Origin: CAVSXS01 sp963767715
GTDB taxonomy: Bacteria; Chloroflexota; Ktedonobacteria; Ktedonobacterales; Ktedonobacteraceae
DNA length: 64,000 bases
Direction of reading: 5' to 3'
NCBI GenBank assembly: GCA_963767715.1
Contig: CAVYFA010000010.1
Span: forward strand, 55,889 to 119,888
A program made the translations under genes and the position numbers. Positions within the stretch are counted from its first letter, which is position 1. Each line of letters begins with the position of its first letter. Of this stretch, positions 34,977 to 44,342 are shown piece after piece. A model generated the notes under the pieces. That model was not told the origin of the DNA. It did not search any database and saw only the letters and a program-made list of their open reading frames with translations.

Positions 34977-35402
34977 ACCATCCCCCTGTCCCGGGAATGT
35001 CTTCCCATGTGTGTAATGGCTGATGAAACAGTAATGCTCTAAGTACAGGTTTCTGTGGTCGTTGTTTAAGAAAGTAGTCTACCCCAGCAGTAGTATACTA
35101 TATTTCTTGAGAATTTACAGTAGCAATTTCACTAGTCTTTCGTCAATGGGCGTCCCTTGGATCTCATTCCGTTCGCAATTTGACATTCCCCCAGGCTGGG
35201 TGATACCATCTTGTCGAGTACAATGGTGCCCGGCCATTGGCTCATCGTGTAATTGTCACCATTTTCTCCGATCACCCAGGGTCGCGTGATCTGGTTAGTG
35301 CGCGGCCTGTGCCCCGTATTCTTTACGAGTGCGGTGTATCTCAGGGCCGCGCAGGTAAAGCTGGCTCGCACAGAATTGAGCCGGATGTGAGTGTGTAGTC
35401 GT
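34977..35402. other. Gene-free divergent intergenic region
   Basis: 426 bases between the BACON protein and the esterase gene. A minus-strand open frame (35132-35371) is present but has no ribosome site or recognisable pattern. No hairpin terminator or clear promoter stands out. Confidence 0.4.
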
Positions 35403-36122
35403 ATGAACCGTGAGTATCATCGTTGGTATAGTCATTCCCTTGATCGAGACATGGAGTTGCTGGTCTTTGGCCATGCAGGGGCCAGGGTGCTGGTCTTCCC
35501 AACCTCGATGGGGCGTTTCTTCCAGTGGGAAGATATGGGCATGATGGCCACGCTCGGCCGTCGCCTGGAACAGGGCCATATCCAGTTGTACTGCGTCGAT
35601 AGCGTCGATGGCGAGAGTTGGTACGCCAGGTATAAGCACCCGGCTCAGCGCGCGGTGCGGCATATGCAATACGATCGCTATATTCTGAACGAGGTCGTCC
35701 CGTTCAGCCAGCAGCGCAACAACAATCCTTTCTTCATGGTAACGGGCGCGAGCTTTGGCGCGTACCACGCCGTCGATTTCGCTTTTCGCTATCCCCAACT
35801 CGTTGACCGCGTCATCGGGCTCAGCGGTTTTTACAACATCACGCGTTTTACCGAAGGCTATTCGAACGACGATATCTATTTCAACAATCCGGTAGCCTTC
35901 ATCGGCAATGAACACGAATCCGCGCGGCTAGAGGCGCTGCGTCACATGGATATTATTCTCGCCATTGGCCGGGATGATTCCTCCTGCTCGAGCAATGAGG
36001 AACTATCGAGCGCGCTGTGGAGTAAGAACATCTGGAATGCGCTGCGCATCTGGGATGGTTGGGCGCATGACTGGCCCTGGTGGAGGCAGATGATCGACCT
36101 GTACATCGATGGCCATGATTGA
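35403..36122 (+). CDS. Esterase-family alpha/beta hydrolase
   Basis: 239 residues. MNREYHRWYSHSLDRDMELLVFGHAGARVLVFPTSMGRFFQWEDMGM is the N-terminus of the putative-esterase family; the nucleophile elbow is GASFGAYHAVD (G-x-S-x-G), a later Asp may be in LAIGRDDSS, and the His is in WDGWAHDWPWW. Members include esterase D-like and enterochelin-esterase-like enzymes. First gene of a four-gene cluster with three ATP-dependent ligases, 25 bases before the next. A GTG at 35391 is an alternative start. Confidence 0.85.
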   Translation: MNREYHRWYSHSLDRDMELLVFGHAGARVLVFPTSMGRFFQWEDMGMMATLGRRLEQGHIQLYCVDSVDGESWYARYKHPAQRAVRHMQYDRYILNEVVPFSQQRNNNPFFMVTGASFGAYHAVDFAFRYPQLVDRVIGLSGFYNITRFTEGYSNDDIYFNNPVAFIGNEHESARLEALRHMDIILAIGRDDSSCSSNEELSSALWSKNIWNALRIWDGWAHDWPWWRQMIDLYIDGHD

Positions 36123-36147
36123 GTGATCCAGCGAGGAGAAGAGAACG

Positions 36148-37161
36148 ATGACCTTAAAAGTTGGAGTAATTGTCGGGCGGGAGTGGTCATTCCCACCCGC
36201 CTTCATCGATGAAGTCAACCGGCGAGGCGAAGGCGTGGAGGCCGAATTTGTGAAGCTCGGCGGCACGCGCATGGACGAACCGGTCCCATACGCGGTGATC
36301 GTCGATCGCATTTCGCACGAAGTCCCCTATTACCGCATGTATTTGAAGTATGCTGTGCTGCAAGGGGTGACGGTCATCAATAACCCATTCATGTGGACAT
36401 CCGATGACAAGTTCTTCGAGGCGGCCCTGGCAACGAAGCTGGGCGTCGCCAGCCCGAAAACGATTGTGCTGCCCAACAAAGAGTACATACCCGGCATCAT
36501 CCACGATGAAAGCCTGCGCAACCTCATCTATCCGCTTGATTGGCAGGGCATCGTCGACTACGTGGGGATGCCTTGCGTGCTGAAAGATGCCCTCGGCGGC
36601 GGCTGGAAGGACGTGTATATCTGCCATTCGCTGGATGAGTTGCTCTTCAACTACAACCGCTTTGGCCTGCGCACCGCCATCGTGCAGGAATTCATTAAGT
36701 GGGAGCAGTACGTGCGCTGCATCTGCCTGGGCCAGGACGAGATCATGCCCATCAAGTACGATCCGGGCGAGCGCAAATACTATGTCGAACACGAGTTTCT
36801 GACGCCAGAGCTGGGCCTGCGCATCGTGGAGGATTCTCGTAAACTGATGCGCGCGCTGGGCTACGATATGAATTCCTTCGAGTGGGCCATTCGTGATGGT
36901 ATCCCCTACGCCATTGACTTCATGAATCCAGCGCCCGATATGGATATCTACTCGCTCACACCTCACTATTTCGAGTGGGTGGTCAAGCATATGGCCGACA
37001 TGGTTATTCGCCTGGCGAAGAACCCCCGCCCGCAAAACCGCTCCCTGGGCTGGGATACCATGATGAGCGCCAGCCGGGATATGCAGAATAATGGGGAGGA
37101 AGCACCCAAAACCGTACGCGTGCGCAAAACCGTTGGCCTGGAAAAGGCGAATGAAGAATAA
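36148..37161 (+). CDS. ATP-grasp (RimK-like) ligase
   Basis: 337 residues. N-terminal VGVIVGREWSFPPAFIDEVNRRG, then PYYRMYLKYAVLQGVTVINNPFMWTSDDKFFEAALATKLGVASPKTIVLP, typical of ATP-grasp pre-domains. The core follows: MPCVLKDALGGGWKDVYICHSLDELL, VQEFIKWEQYVRCICLGQDEIMPIKY and FEWAIRDGIPYAIDFMNPAPDMD (Mg ligands Glu/Asn). Predicted to activate a carboxylate as acyl phosphate and join it to an amine. The AGGAGAAGAGAACG before ATG is a good ribosome site. Confidence 0.85.
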   Translation: MTLKVGVIVGREWSFPPAFIDEVNRRGEGVEAEFVKLGGTRMDEPVPYAVIVDRISHEVPYYRMYLKYAVLQGVTVINNPFMWTSDDKFFEAALATKLGVASPKTIVLPNKEYIPGIIHDESLRNLIYPLDWQGIVDYVGMPCVLKDALGGGWKDVYICHSLDELLFNYNRFGLRTAIVQEFIKWEQYVRCICLGQDEIMPIKYDPGERKYYVEHEFLTPELGLRIVEDSRKLMRALGYDMNSFEWAIRDGIPYAIDFMNPAPDMDIYSLTPHYFEWVVKHMADMVIRLAKNPRPQNRSLGWDTMMSASRDMQNNGEEAPKTVRVRKTVGLEKANEE

Positions 37162-37178
37162 CCGCCGGAGGTGCGAAT

Positions 37179-38531
37179 ATGTCACTGCGTGAAGCTGTTC
37201 AAAACTACAATGATCTATTGACGGATGTTCTGGCTGCCGAGTCGCAGGAGCAGCTCGAGGCGCAACAACAGCAGCGCGGCCTGATCTTCGGCGGACGCCC
37301 CCTGTGCACCGTGCTGCGCCCGCGCCTGATGACGCCGGAGCAGTACCGCTTTCTCCAGACGCGTATGGCCGTGCTGCTGCGGGCTTTCGATAAAGCCTAT
37401 GCCGCCGCCATGGAGCAGGAGCAAATCCTCAAACAGTTCGGGCTGTTGGACTGGGAAGAGGAACTCATCAAGCACAATCCCGGCTTCAGCAATGCCAGCC
37501 CTACCTCACGTGTCGATACCTTTTTCGTCACAGAGCGCGGCGGCCTGCGCCTGACTGAATACAACGCCGAAACGCCGGCCAGTCCCGCCTATAATGACGC
37601 ACTGGCGGAGGTCTTCTACGGCCTGCCGGTCATGCGCGAATATTTGCGAGAGTATGAAGTGCGGCCGTTGCCCTCGCGGCACAGCGTGATGCACGCGCTG
37701 ATAGATGCCTACCAGCAGTGGGCGGGCCACCGTGAGGCGCCGCGCATCGCTATCCTCGACTGGCGAGAGGTGCCCAGCTACAGCGAATTTGTGCTGTTCG
37801 CCGAATATTTCCGTTCGCAGGGGCTGGAATGCATCATCGCCGATCCGCGCGAGGTCGAATACCGCGATGGGCGTCTTATGGCCGGTGATTTTCACATCAC
37901 GCTCATTTACAAGCGCGTACTCATCAGTGAACTTGTGGCGCGTGGCGGCTTCGATCACCCCGTCATGCGCGCCGTGCTGGATGGCGCAGTCTGCATGGTC
38001 AACCCGTTCCGCTGCAAAATCCTGCACAAAAAGGCCAGCCTTGCCGTGCTGAGCGATGAACGCAACGCCGACCTGTTCAATATGAATGAACTGGCTGCTA
38101 TCGATGCTCACATCCCCTGGACCTATCGCGTTGAAGACAGGCGCGCGCGCTATCGCGGCCAGGCCATCGACCTGCTGCCTTATATCTTTGAGCACCGTGA
38201 GAACTTTGTGCTCAAGCCAAATGATGAATATGGCGGCAAGGGTATTGTGCTGGGATGGGAGGTCAGCGCCGAGGAGTGGAGCCAGGGCATCCAGGCCGCT
38301 CTGCAAGAGCCATATATCGTGCAGGAGCGCGTTGCCATTCCCAGTGAGTCGTATCCTAGCATGGTCGATGGGCATGTGACCTTCATCGACCGCATGTTGG
38401 ATACCAACCCCTTGATCTTTTATGGCAGCTACATGGATGGCTGCCTCTCGCGCCTCTCGACAGAGGCACTGTTGAATGTGACGGCCGGCTCCGGCTCGGC
38501 TGTGGCAACGTTTATCGTCGAAAAACGTTAG
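37179..38531 (+). CDS. Circularly permuted ATP-grasp protein
   Basis: 450 residues. LTEYNAETPASPAYNDALAEVFYGLPVM is the permuted nucleotide-binding motif; further IAILDWREVPSYSEFVLFAEYFRSQGLECIIADPREVEYRDGRLM, DITLIYKRVLISELV, ENFVLKPNDEYGGKGIVLGWEVS and YIVQERVAIPSESYP. These fit the circularly permuted ATP-grasp type 2 family, seen in amide- or peptide-forming clusters. It lies 17 bases after the ATP-grasp gene with GGAGG before ATG. Confidence 0.85.
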   Translation: MSLREAVQNYNDLLTDVLAAESQEQLEAQQQQRGLIFGGRPLCTVLRPRLMTPEQYRFLQTRMAVLLRAFDKAYAAAMEQEQILKQFGLLDWEEELIKHNPGFSNASPTSRVDTFFVTERGGLRLTEYNAETPASPAYNDALAEVFYGLPVMREYLREYEVRPLPSRHSVMHALIDAYQQWAGHREAPRIAILDWREVPSYSEFVLFAEYFRSQGLECIIADPREVEYRDGRLMAGDFHITLIYKRVLISELVARGGFDHPVMRAVLDGAVCMVNPFRCKILHKKASLAVLSDERNADLFNMNELAAIDAHIPWTYRVEDRRARYRGQAIDLLPYIFEHRENFVLKPNDEYGGKGIVLGWEVSAEEWSQGIQAALQEPYIVQERVAIPSESYPSMVDGHVTFIDRMLDTNPLIFYGSYMDGCLSRLSTEALLNVTAGSGSAVATFIVEKR

Positions 38532-38561
38532 TCGAACGTGAGTCGAGAGAGGAACAGGGCG

Positions 38562-39674
38562 ATGAAAGCACCAACACTAACACTCGGCATCGAAGAAGAG
38601 TATCAGATCGTTGACCCGCATACGCGGGAACTGCGTTCTTACATCACGCAGATCCTGGAAGAAGGGAAGTTGATCCTGCGAGAGCAGGTCAAACCTGAAC
38701 TGCACCAGTCCATCGTCGAGGTCGGCTCAAATGTCTGCCAAACGCCCGCCGAACTACGCGAGGAACTGGTACGCCTGCGCCGGACGATTATGGATCTGGC
38801 CGCCAAGAATGGCCTGCGTATCGCCGCAGCCGGCACCCACCCCATCTCGTCGTGGATGCAGCAGGATATTACGCCGATGGATCGCTATGCCGGCGTAAAG
38901 CAGGACATGCAGGAACTGGCGCAGCGCCTGCTCATCTTCGGCACGCACGTCCATGTCGGCATCGAGGATCGCGAATTTCTGATCGACGCCATGAACGTCA
39001 TACGCTACCTGCTGCCGCATATGCTCTGCCTTACCGCCAGCTCGCCCTTCTGGATGGGACGCAACACCGGTCTCAAGTCCTACCGTAGCATCATTTTCCG
39101 CAACTTCCCGCGCAGTGGCATCCCGCGCACCTTTACTTCCTGGTCGGATTACCAGTATTTTGTGGATACGCTGGTGGCCACCAATACCATTCCTGACGGC
39201 ACGAAAATCTGGTGGGATGTGCGCCCGAACTGGTCGTACCCGACGCTCGAGTTCCGCATCTGCGATGTCTGCACGCGCGTGGAAGAAGCAGTGTGTATCG
39301 CTGCGATTTTCCAGGCCATTATCGCAAAGCTCTGGAAATTGCGACGCGACAATCTGACCTTCCGCGTCTATCCCTTCGATTTGATTGAGGAAAACAAGTG
39401 GCGCGCCGTACGCTACGGTCTGGATGGCAAATTAATCGACTTCGGCAAGCAGACGGAGCTGCCTGCTCGCGAACTGATACGCGAGATGATCGAATGGTTC
39501 ATTGGCGATGTTGTTGACGAGCTTGGCAGCCGCCAAGAAGTAGAATACGCCTATCGCATCATGGAAGAAGGTTCAAGCGCAGACCGCCAGCTTGCCACCT
39601 TCGCGCGTACAGGTGACTTAAACACGGTGGTCGATCAGTTGATCGCGGAGACAGCGGAGGGAGTGTTGCCTTGA
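38562..39674 (+). CDS. YbdK/GCS2-family carboxylate-amine ligase
   Basis: 370 residues. LTLGIEEEYQIVDPHTRELRSYI is the GCS2 start; QSIVEVGSNVC, RIAAAGTHPISSW, LLIFGTHVHVGIEDRE, LTASSPFWMGRNTGLKSYRS and WWDVRPNWSYPTLEFRICDVC complete the active site of glutamate-cysteine-ligase-type enzymes. YbdK has weak glutamate-cysteine ligase activity; natural substrates of most members are unknown. ATG 38562 has GAGAGGAACAGGG before it; the GTG at 38538 is less likely. Last gene of the ligase cluster. Confidence 0.9.
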   Translation: MKAPTLTLGIEEEYQIVDPHTRELRSYITQILEEGKLILREQVKPELHQSIVEVGSNVCQTPAELREELVRLRRTIMDLAAKNGLRIAAAGTHPISSWMQQDITPMDRYAGVKQDMQELAQRLLIFGTHVHVGIEDREFLIDAMNVIRYLLPHMLCLTASSPFWMGRNTGLKSYRSIIFRNFPRSGIPRTFTSWSDYQYFVDTLVATNTIPDGTKIWWDVRPNWSYPTLEFRICDVCTRVEEAVCIAAIFQAIIAKLWKLRRDNLTFRVYPFDLIEENKWRAVRYGLDGKLIDFGKQTELPARELIREMIEWFIGDVVDELGSRQEVEYAYRIMEEGSSADRQLATFARTGDLNTVVDQLIAETAEGVLP

Positions 39675-39730
39675 GTCTCCAACCTCAGCCCCTCGCGGAT
39701 GCCAGGGGCCATCAAGCATAAGGAATAATC

Positions 39731-41782
39731 ATGACCCGTACAATCACCGTCGAAGATCTCTATCAATTTCAAATCCTGAGCAGGCCACGCATGTCGCCGG
39801 ATGGTCAGCGCGTGGCCTATGTAAATACGACCATCGATGGAGCCAGACATGCTTACCGGTCGTCGATCTGGGTGATCCCGGCGTCGGGCGGCGAGGCGCG
39901 CTGCTTTACCAGCACGGTCGCTAATGCGCACAGCCCGGCATGGTCGCCTGATGGGCGGTGGCTCGCCTTCCTCTCCGACCGCGAGGGCGAGGCGCTGCCG
40001 AAGGATGCGCCCCGCGAGAAGCGCGCGAGCAAGGGTAAGTCGCAGCTCTGGATCATGCCTGCCGACGGCGGCGAGGCGCACCAGCTCACGTGGATGCCGC
40101 ACGGCGTGTCGGCGCCCTTATGGTCGCCTGATAGCCGCTCCATCCTCTTCAACGCCACTGTAGCTCCGCTGGATGAAGAGACGGAAGAAGGCAAAGCGCT
40201 GCCGAGGGTGCGCGTAATTGACCGGCTTTTCTACCGGCTCGACGGCGCCGGCTTCATCTATGACCGGCGACATCACTTCTTCCTGGTATCTGCCCAGGGG
40301 AGCGAGGCGCAGCAGCTTACCGACGGCGACTGGGACAACCGCGACGCCGCCTGGGCACCTGATGGTTCGCGCATCGCCTTCGTCTCCAGTCGGGGCGAAG
40401 ATCGCTGGCGGCTGCCCTGCTTTGACCTCTACACGCTGGCGATTGAACATGAGAAGCAAGGCCAGCCCGGAAAACCTGGAGAACTGCGCCGCCTCACCGA
40501 TGGCACGCTCACATGCAGCGCGCCGTCCTGGTCGCCGGATGGCGAAACCATCGCCTTCCTTGGCGCGTTGAAGCTGCGTTCGGTCAGTCATAACGAACTG
40601 TACATCATTCCAGCAAACGCGCAGCGCGAAAAGGCTCAGGCCCTCACGCACGAATTCGAGGGGAGTTGTGGAAGTTGGACGAATAGCGATACTTCGGATG
40701 AACAGTTGATGCCGCCGCCCGCCTGGTCACGCGATGGCAAGACGCTCTATGTAATGGCGTCGCAGCGAGGCGCGACGCGCGTGTACGCCATTCCGCGCGA
40801 GGGTTCCGGCAGCGCTCCTCAGACGATCACGCCGGGCGGCGTACATGTGCAGGATGTCGCGATAGATGCGGCAAGGGACGCACTGGTGATGCTAATAGAA
40901 GACCCCACTCACCTGCCGGAAGTCTATGTCTACCCTCCAGGTGGGTCGGGAGAGCTGCGCCGCCTTACCTCCGTCAATGATGCGCTGCTCGCTCAACTGA
41001 ACCTGTCCACGCCGGAATATCTGCCCTATACCGGCTATGAGGGGTGGCCGATGGATGGCTGGGTCGTCAAGCCTCCTGACTTCGATGCCGCGAAGAAGTA
41101 CCCGCTCGTCGTCGAAATTCACGGTGGGCCGAATACGCAGTACGGTTACGGCTTCATGCACGAGTTCCAGTTGCTGGCCGCTCAGGGATACGTGGTGCTT
41201 TACACGAACCCGCGCGGTAGCCTCGGCTACGGCCATGACTTCGCACTGGCGGTGCGCGGCGCGTGGGCCGAAAAAGACTCATTCGATATCCTCGCCGGGG
41301 TTGATGCCGTTATCCAGGGTGGCTACATCGACGAGCAGCGTCTTGGGGTAATCGGCGGCAGCTACGGCGGCTTCATGACCAACTGGCTCATCGCCCATTC
41401 AGACCGTTTCAAGGCAGCAGTGACGGACCGCAGCGTTACCGATCGATCTTCCTTCTTTGGCAGCAGCGATATTGGCTGGAAATTCGCCGCCGACGACCTG
41501 GAATCGACGCCCTACGACGACTTCGAGCGCCACGTGCGCATGTCGCCCATCACGTATGTCAAGAACATACATACGCCGCTGCTGATAATCCACAGCGAAA
41601 GCGATCTGCGCTGCAATATCGAGCAGGCCGAGCAGCTTTTCGCCGCGCTCAAATATATGGGCCGCGAGGTGCTGTTCGTGCGCTTCGAGGACCAGAGCCA
41701 CGGCCTCTCACGGGGCGGCCACCCGCATTCAAGACTGGAGCGCCTGCGCCATATCAGTCGATGGTTCGAGGGACATCTGTAG
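39731..41782 (+). CDS. S9-family serine peptidase (acylaminoacyl-peptidase-like)
   Basis: 683 residues, cytoplasmic. The N-terminal half is a beta-propeller with PD40-type blades (RPRMSPDGQRVAYVNT; HSPAWSPDGRWLAFLSDREG; DAAWAPDGSRIAFVSSRGED; CSAPSWSPDGETIAFLG). The C-terminal alpha/beta hydrolase has PLVVEIHGGPNTQYG (oxyanion), GGSYGGFMTNW with the Ser, HSESDLRCNIEQAEQLF with the Asp and DQSHGLSRGGHPHSR with the His. It degrades short peptides. It lies 56 bases after the ligase cluster and may be a separate unit. Confidence 0.93.
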   Translation: MTRTITVEDLYQFQILSRPRMSPDGQRVAYVNTTIDGARHAYRSSIWVIPASGGEARCFTSTVANAHSPAWSPDGRWLAFLSDREGEALPKDAPREKRASKGKSQLWIMPADGGEAHQLTWMPHGVSAPLWSPDSRSILFNATVAPLDEETEEGKALPRVRVIDRLFYRLDGAGFIYDRRHHFFLVSAQGSEAQQLTDGDWDNRDAAWAPDGSRIAFVSSRGEDRWRLPCFDLYTLAIEHEKQGQPGKPGELRRLTDGTLTCSAPSWSPDGETIAFLGALKLRSVSHNELYIIPANAQREKAQALTHEFEGSCGSWTNSDTSDEQLMPPPAWSRDGKTLYVMASQRGATRVYAIPREGSGSAPQTITPGGVHVQDVAIDAARDALVMLIEDPTHLPEVYVYPPGGSGELRRLTSVNDALLAQLNLSTPEYLPYTGYEGWPMDGWVVKPPDFDAAKKYPLVVEIHGGPNTQYGYGFMHEFQLLAAQGYVVLYTNPRGSLGYGHDFALAVRGAWAEKDSFDILAGVDAVIQGGYIDEQRLGVIGGSYGGFMTNWLIAHSDRFKAAVTDRSVTDRSSFFGSSDIGWKFAADDLESTPYDDFERHVRMSPITYVKNIHTPLLIIHSESDLRCNIEQAEQLFAALKYMGREVLFVRFEDQSHGLSRGGHPHSRLERLRHISRWFEGHL

Positions 41783-42113
41783 TAGTAGGGGCGCCTGGTG
41801 TTGCTGCGTCCCTGCTCTCTTTCACCTCATCCACCATCTTATCAAAAACGCCCGCAAGTTCCTGCGCTAGCGTTGCCAGCCCGCGCGTGAATTCGCGACC
41901 GGCGGTCACAAAATGTTCCCGCGGTTCTTCCGGCAGCATTGTCACAGGCGTCATAGCCAGGTGTACTCCGGTTCGTAATAGAGTGCGGAAGAATTGCTGA
42001 GAGACCTCCATGAGTTCATCGCGATCAGATTTCTGGTCAGAAGCAGATGTATCAGTGCCGGGCATCTGCGCTGATTGTGTCTGCTCAGCCGGATTTTTCG
42101 TTGTATCTGCCAT
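41754..42113 (-). CDS. Small conserved-looking helical protein
   Basis: 119 residues. Disordered Thr/Ser/Gln ends flank a helical centre (LMEVSQQFFRTLLRTGVHLAMTPVTMLPEEPREHFVTAGREFTRGLATLAQELAGVFDKMVDEV). No membrane segment and no family I recognise; the centre resembles polyhydroxyalkanoate-granule or phasin-like helices only in general character. It converges on and overlaps the peptidase gene by 29 bases. Confidence 0.55.
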   Translation of the reverse strand: MADTTKNPAEQTQSAQMPGTDTSASDQKSDRDELMEVSQQFFRTLLRTGVHLAMTPVTMLPEEPREHFVTAGREFTRGLATLAQELAGVFDKMVDEVKESRDAATPGAPTTTDVPRTID

Positions 42114-42221
42114 AAATTCGCCTCCATACTGGTGATGTAAACAATTACCTTGAGCCTGATCTAATGGTATTATAAACGATGTACCGAGTTATTGCTGCCT
42201 CCAGAAAGGAACGGCGCCTGA

Positions 42222-42569
42222 ATGCCGCAAACGTATCCAACCGACCGTGAATCGCTGGAACGAGACAGTGACATCGATTACTTCATCGCCAGCGGTCCCG
42301 GCGGGCAGCATCGAAACAAGGTCGAGACGGGAGTGCGTCTCGTACACCGACCCACGGGTATTGTCGTGACTGCCACCGAGCGCAGATCGCAGCGCGACAA
42401 CCGCGAAGCTGCCTTTGAGCGTATGCGGACCCGCCTGGAGGAGATCCAGCGTGTGGAGACGCCCCGCGTTCCGACGCGTCCGACGAAAGCCAGTCGCGAG
42501 CGTAGAGTCAGCGAGAAACGCCTGTCAGGGGTGCGGAAAAGGCTGCGCTCTGCACCCATTGAGGAGTGA
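42222..42569 (+). CDS. Peptide-chain-release-factor-like protein (GGQ domain only, ArfB-like)
   Basis: 115 residues. IDYFIASGPGGQHRNKVETGVRLVHRPTGIVVTATERRSQRDNREAAFERMRTRLEE is the class-I release factor catalytic domain with the invariant GGQ; codon-recognition domains are absent and the tail is Arg/Lys-rich. ArfB (YaeJ)/ICT1 proteins of this form rescue stalled ribosomes by inserting a basic tail in the mRNA channel. Here GPGGQHRNKVET matches PrfH/ArfB-type sequences; which subgroup is uncertain. Confidence 0.85.
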   Translation: MPQTYPTDRESLERDSDIDYFIASGPGGQHRNKVETGVRLVHRPTGIVVTATERRSQRDNREAAFERMRTRLEEIQRVETPRVPTRPTKASRERRVSEKRLSGVRKRLRSAPIEE

Positions 42570-43708
42570 ACGCGAAGCGATTCAACCCGAAACGTTCTAT
42601 CGGGATGACCGGCTCCGTTTCACAGACCATACTGCTCAAGACCTCACCGAGCAGCAATCCGAACTTGAAGCCGTGACCGCTCAGGCCGGTGGCGACGACT
42701 ATGCGAGGGTCATCGAGTAGGCGGTCGAGAATGAAATCGCCGTCGGGCGACATGTCATACATGCACGAATCGACGCGGGCTACCTGGGCAGCGCGTAGTT
42801 CTGGCAGCAGCTCATAGAGTTGACTGCCGAATGCGCGTGAGCACGTTCTGGTCTTGTGGTGTAGCGTCGTTAGGGGAGATGATAGCGCCGGGATCGTGCG
42901 AGGCGACCTTCACCCAGCCGTTGCAGCCCCTGTGAATGGGGAAGCCGTACAACGTATCGGCCAGAAATGCCGGGAATCGCCCCGCGGCAAAGAGGCTGGG
43001 AGAGAGCCCGGCGAAGTAGAGAAGATACTGGCGTGTCACCCGCACGGGCAGCTTCAAATCGGCGAGCAGGTGATGCACCCAGGGACCGGACGCGACAATG
43101 ACGCGATCAGCTTCTAGCGCTTCTCCAGAAGCGAGGCGAAGCTGCACCGGGCGGTTCATGCGGTCATGCTCCAGGTTTGTAACGCGGCTATTTTCCCGTA
43201 TTTCTCCTCCCAGATCCCGTATCCGGTCGCTCAACACTCGTAGGCATGACGATGCATGCAAAATGCCGCCCTCAGCGTTGTAGATGAATGTATCAAAAGT
43301 GGTCGTGGCGAATTGCGGGAAGCGCTGGCGGAATTCGCCCTCTTGCATCTGCTCGACCGGCAGCCCGATGCTGCGCATCAACCGGTAGCTCGTGAGTGTA
43401 GATCGATCATCTTGCTTGCCAAGCGTCACAACACCGCAGCGAGTATACAACTCGCGTCCGGTTGCTCGCTCAAGTTGACGCCAGCGAGCCAGACTCAAGC
43501 GCACCATGTTTGTGTAGAAGAGATCGGAGCCATATTCAAAGCGCAGCAGCCGCGAAAAACCATGCGAGGTGCCGCGCTCATGATCGACGGTAGCCTGTTC
43601 GAGCAGTGTCACGCGCGGCAGTCCTTCAGGCTGTGAGAGAAGCGCATATGCCGCCGAAAGGCCAGTGATTCCTGCTCCAATTACGACGATGTGAAGAGGC
43701 TTACCCAT
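42508..43708 (-). CDS. FAD-dependent amine oxidase of the sarcosine/N-methyltryptophan oxidase type, frameshifted
   Basis: The N-terminal part has the Rossmann FAD motif VVIGAGITGLSAAYALL, GTSHGFSRLLRFEYGSDLFYTNM and VIVASGPWVHHLL, and runs to a stop at 42812. The C-terminal part in another frame reads YELLPELRAAQVARVDSCMYDMSPDGDFILD and VVATGLSGHGFKFGLLLGEVL: the Cys of CMYD is the covalent-flavin position of monomeric sarcosine oxidase and SGHGFKF is diagnostic. Dropping one base at 42820-42821 joins them (about 400 residues). Start ATG 43708 with GGGGAG upstream. It overlaps the convergent GGQ gene by 62 bases. Confidence 0.87.
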
Positions 43709-44040
43709 ACGTTGTACTCCCCAAGATAACTGAATGATGACAGGGATGAGTATACCAGAAAGTAAACTAATTGTCAATAAATGTGTGGTAATTACATATC
43801 TTATCACGTATAATTACAATGTATTCTAATTACATCATTAATTGTAAAACATATGTAAGTTGCTTCCGTGCAACAAGGGCGGAAATGTGGGTAACAGGGC
43901 AGCGTAAGATCGTTTCAGGTTGTCTGGAAAAATGCGCGCGATAATGATACAATAGTCCGTACATTTGAAAGGATAATGTGAACTGAAGCATACCGTGACG
44001 TATGAAGAGCGCTTCTTGGTAGAGTCGAAAGGAAACGCGC
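43709..44040. other. AT-rich divergent intergenic region
   Basis: About 330 bases, strikingly AT-rich at 43750-43860 compared with flanking genes (runs such as AATTACATATCTTATCACG and TAATTACATC). Probably carries promoters for both directions; no single clear promoter or operator can be assigned. Confidence 0.4.
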
Positions 44041-44331
44041 GTGTACAGGTTCAAAGGCTTTGACAGCGCGCAGTACGGGGATAGTATGCCCGCACTGGAG
44101 GCGATGGTCAATGACTGGATGGAAGCGGAGCGACCGCGCATCCGGCATGTATGTCAGAGCATGCGCGGGGATCACATTTTGCTGAGTTTCGTCTACGAAG
44201 AGACACATGAACTGGAACAGCGTGTGGCAGCGCAGACATCAACTGCTCTGCCGCGCTTTTTCGATGACGACTTTGTAGACGAGCGGCCGACGGGGGCGCG
44301 TATTCCAGCGACTCCCCCTCCGTCACATTAG
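44041..44331 (+). CDS. Small hypothetical protein preceding the radical SAM gene
   Basis: 96 residues from GTG 44041 with AAAGGA upstream. YRFKGFDSAQYGDSMPALEAMVNDWMEAERPRIRHVCQSMRGDHILLSFVYEE suggests a small alpha-beta domain (strands around HVCQS and ILLSFVYEE) with a disordered Pro-rich tail. No family recognised. It stands 11 bases before the radical SAM gene, so co-transcription is likely. Confidence 0.6.
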   Translation: MYRFKGFDSAQYGDSMPALEAMVNDWMEAERPRIRHVCQSMRGDHILLSFVYEETHELEQRVAAQTSTALPRFFDDDFVDERPTGARIPATPPPSH

Positions 44332-44342
44332 TACAGGATATC

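Noticed and set aside
35132..35371. 79-codon minus-strand frame
   Set aside because: No ribosome site, no recognisable domain, ends in the divergent promoter region. Left unannotated though not fully excluded.
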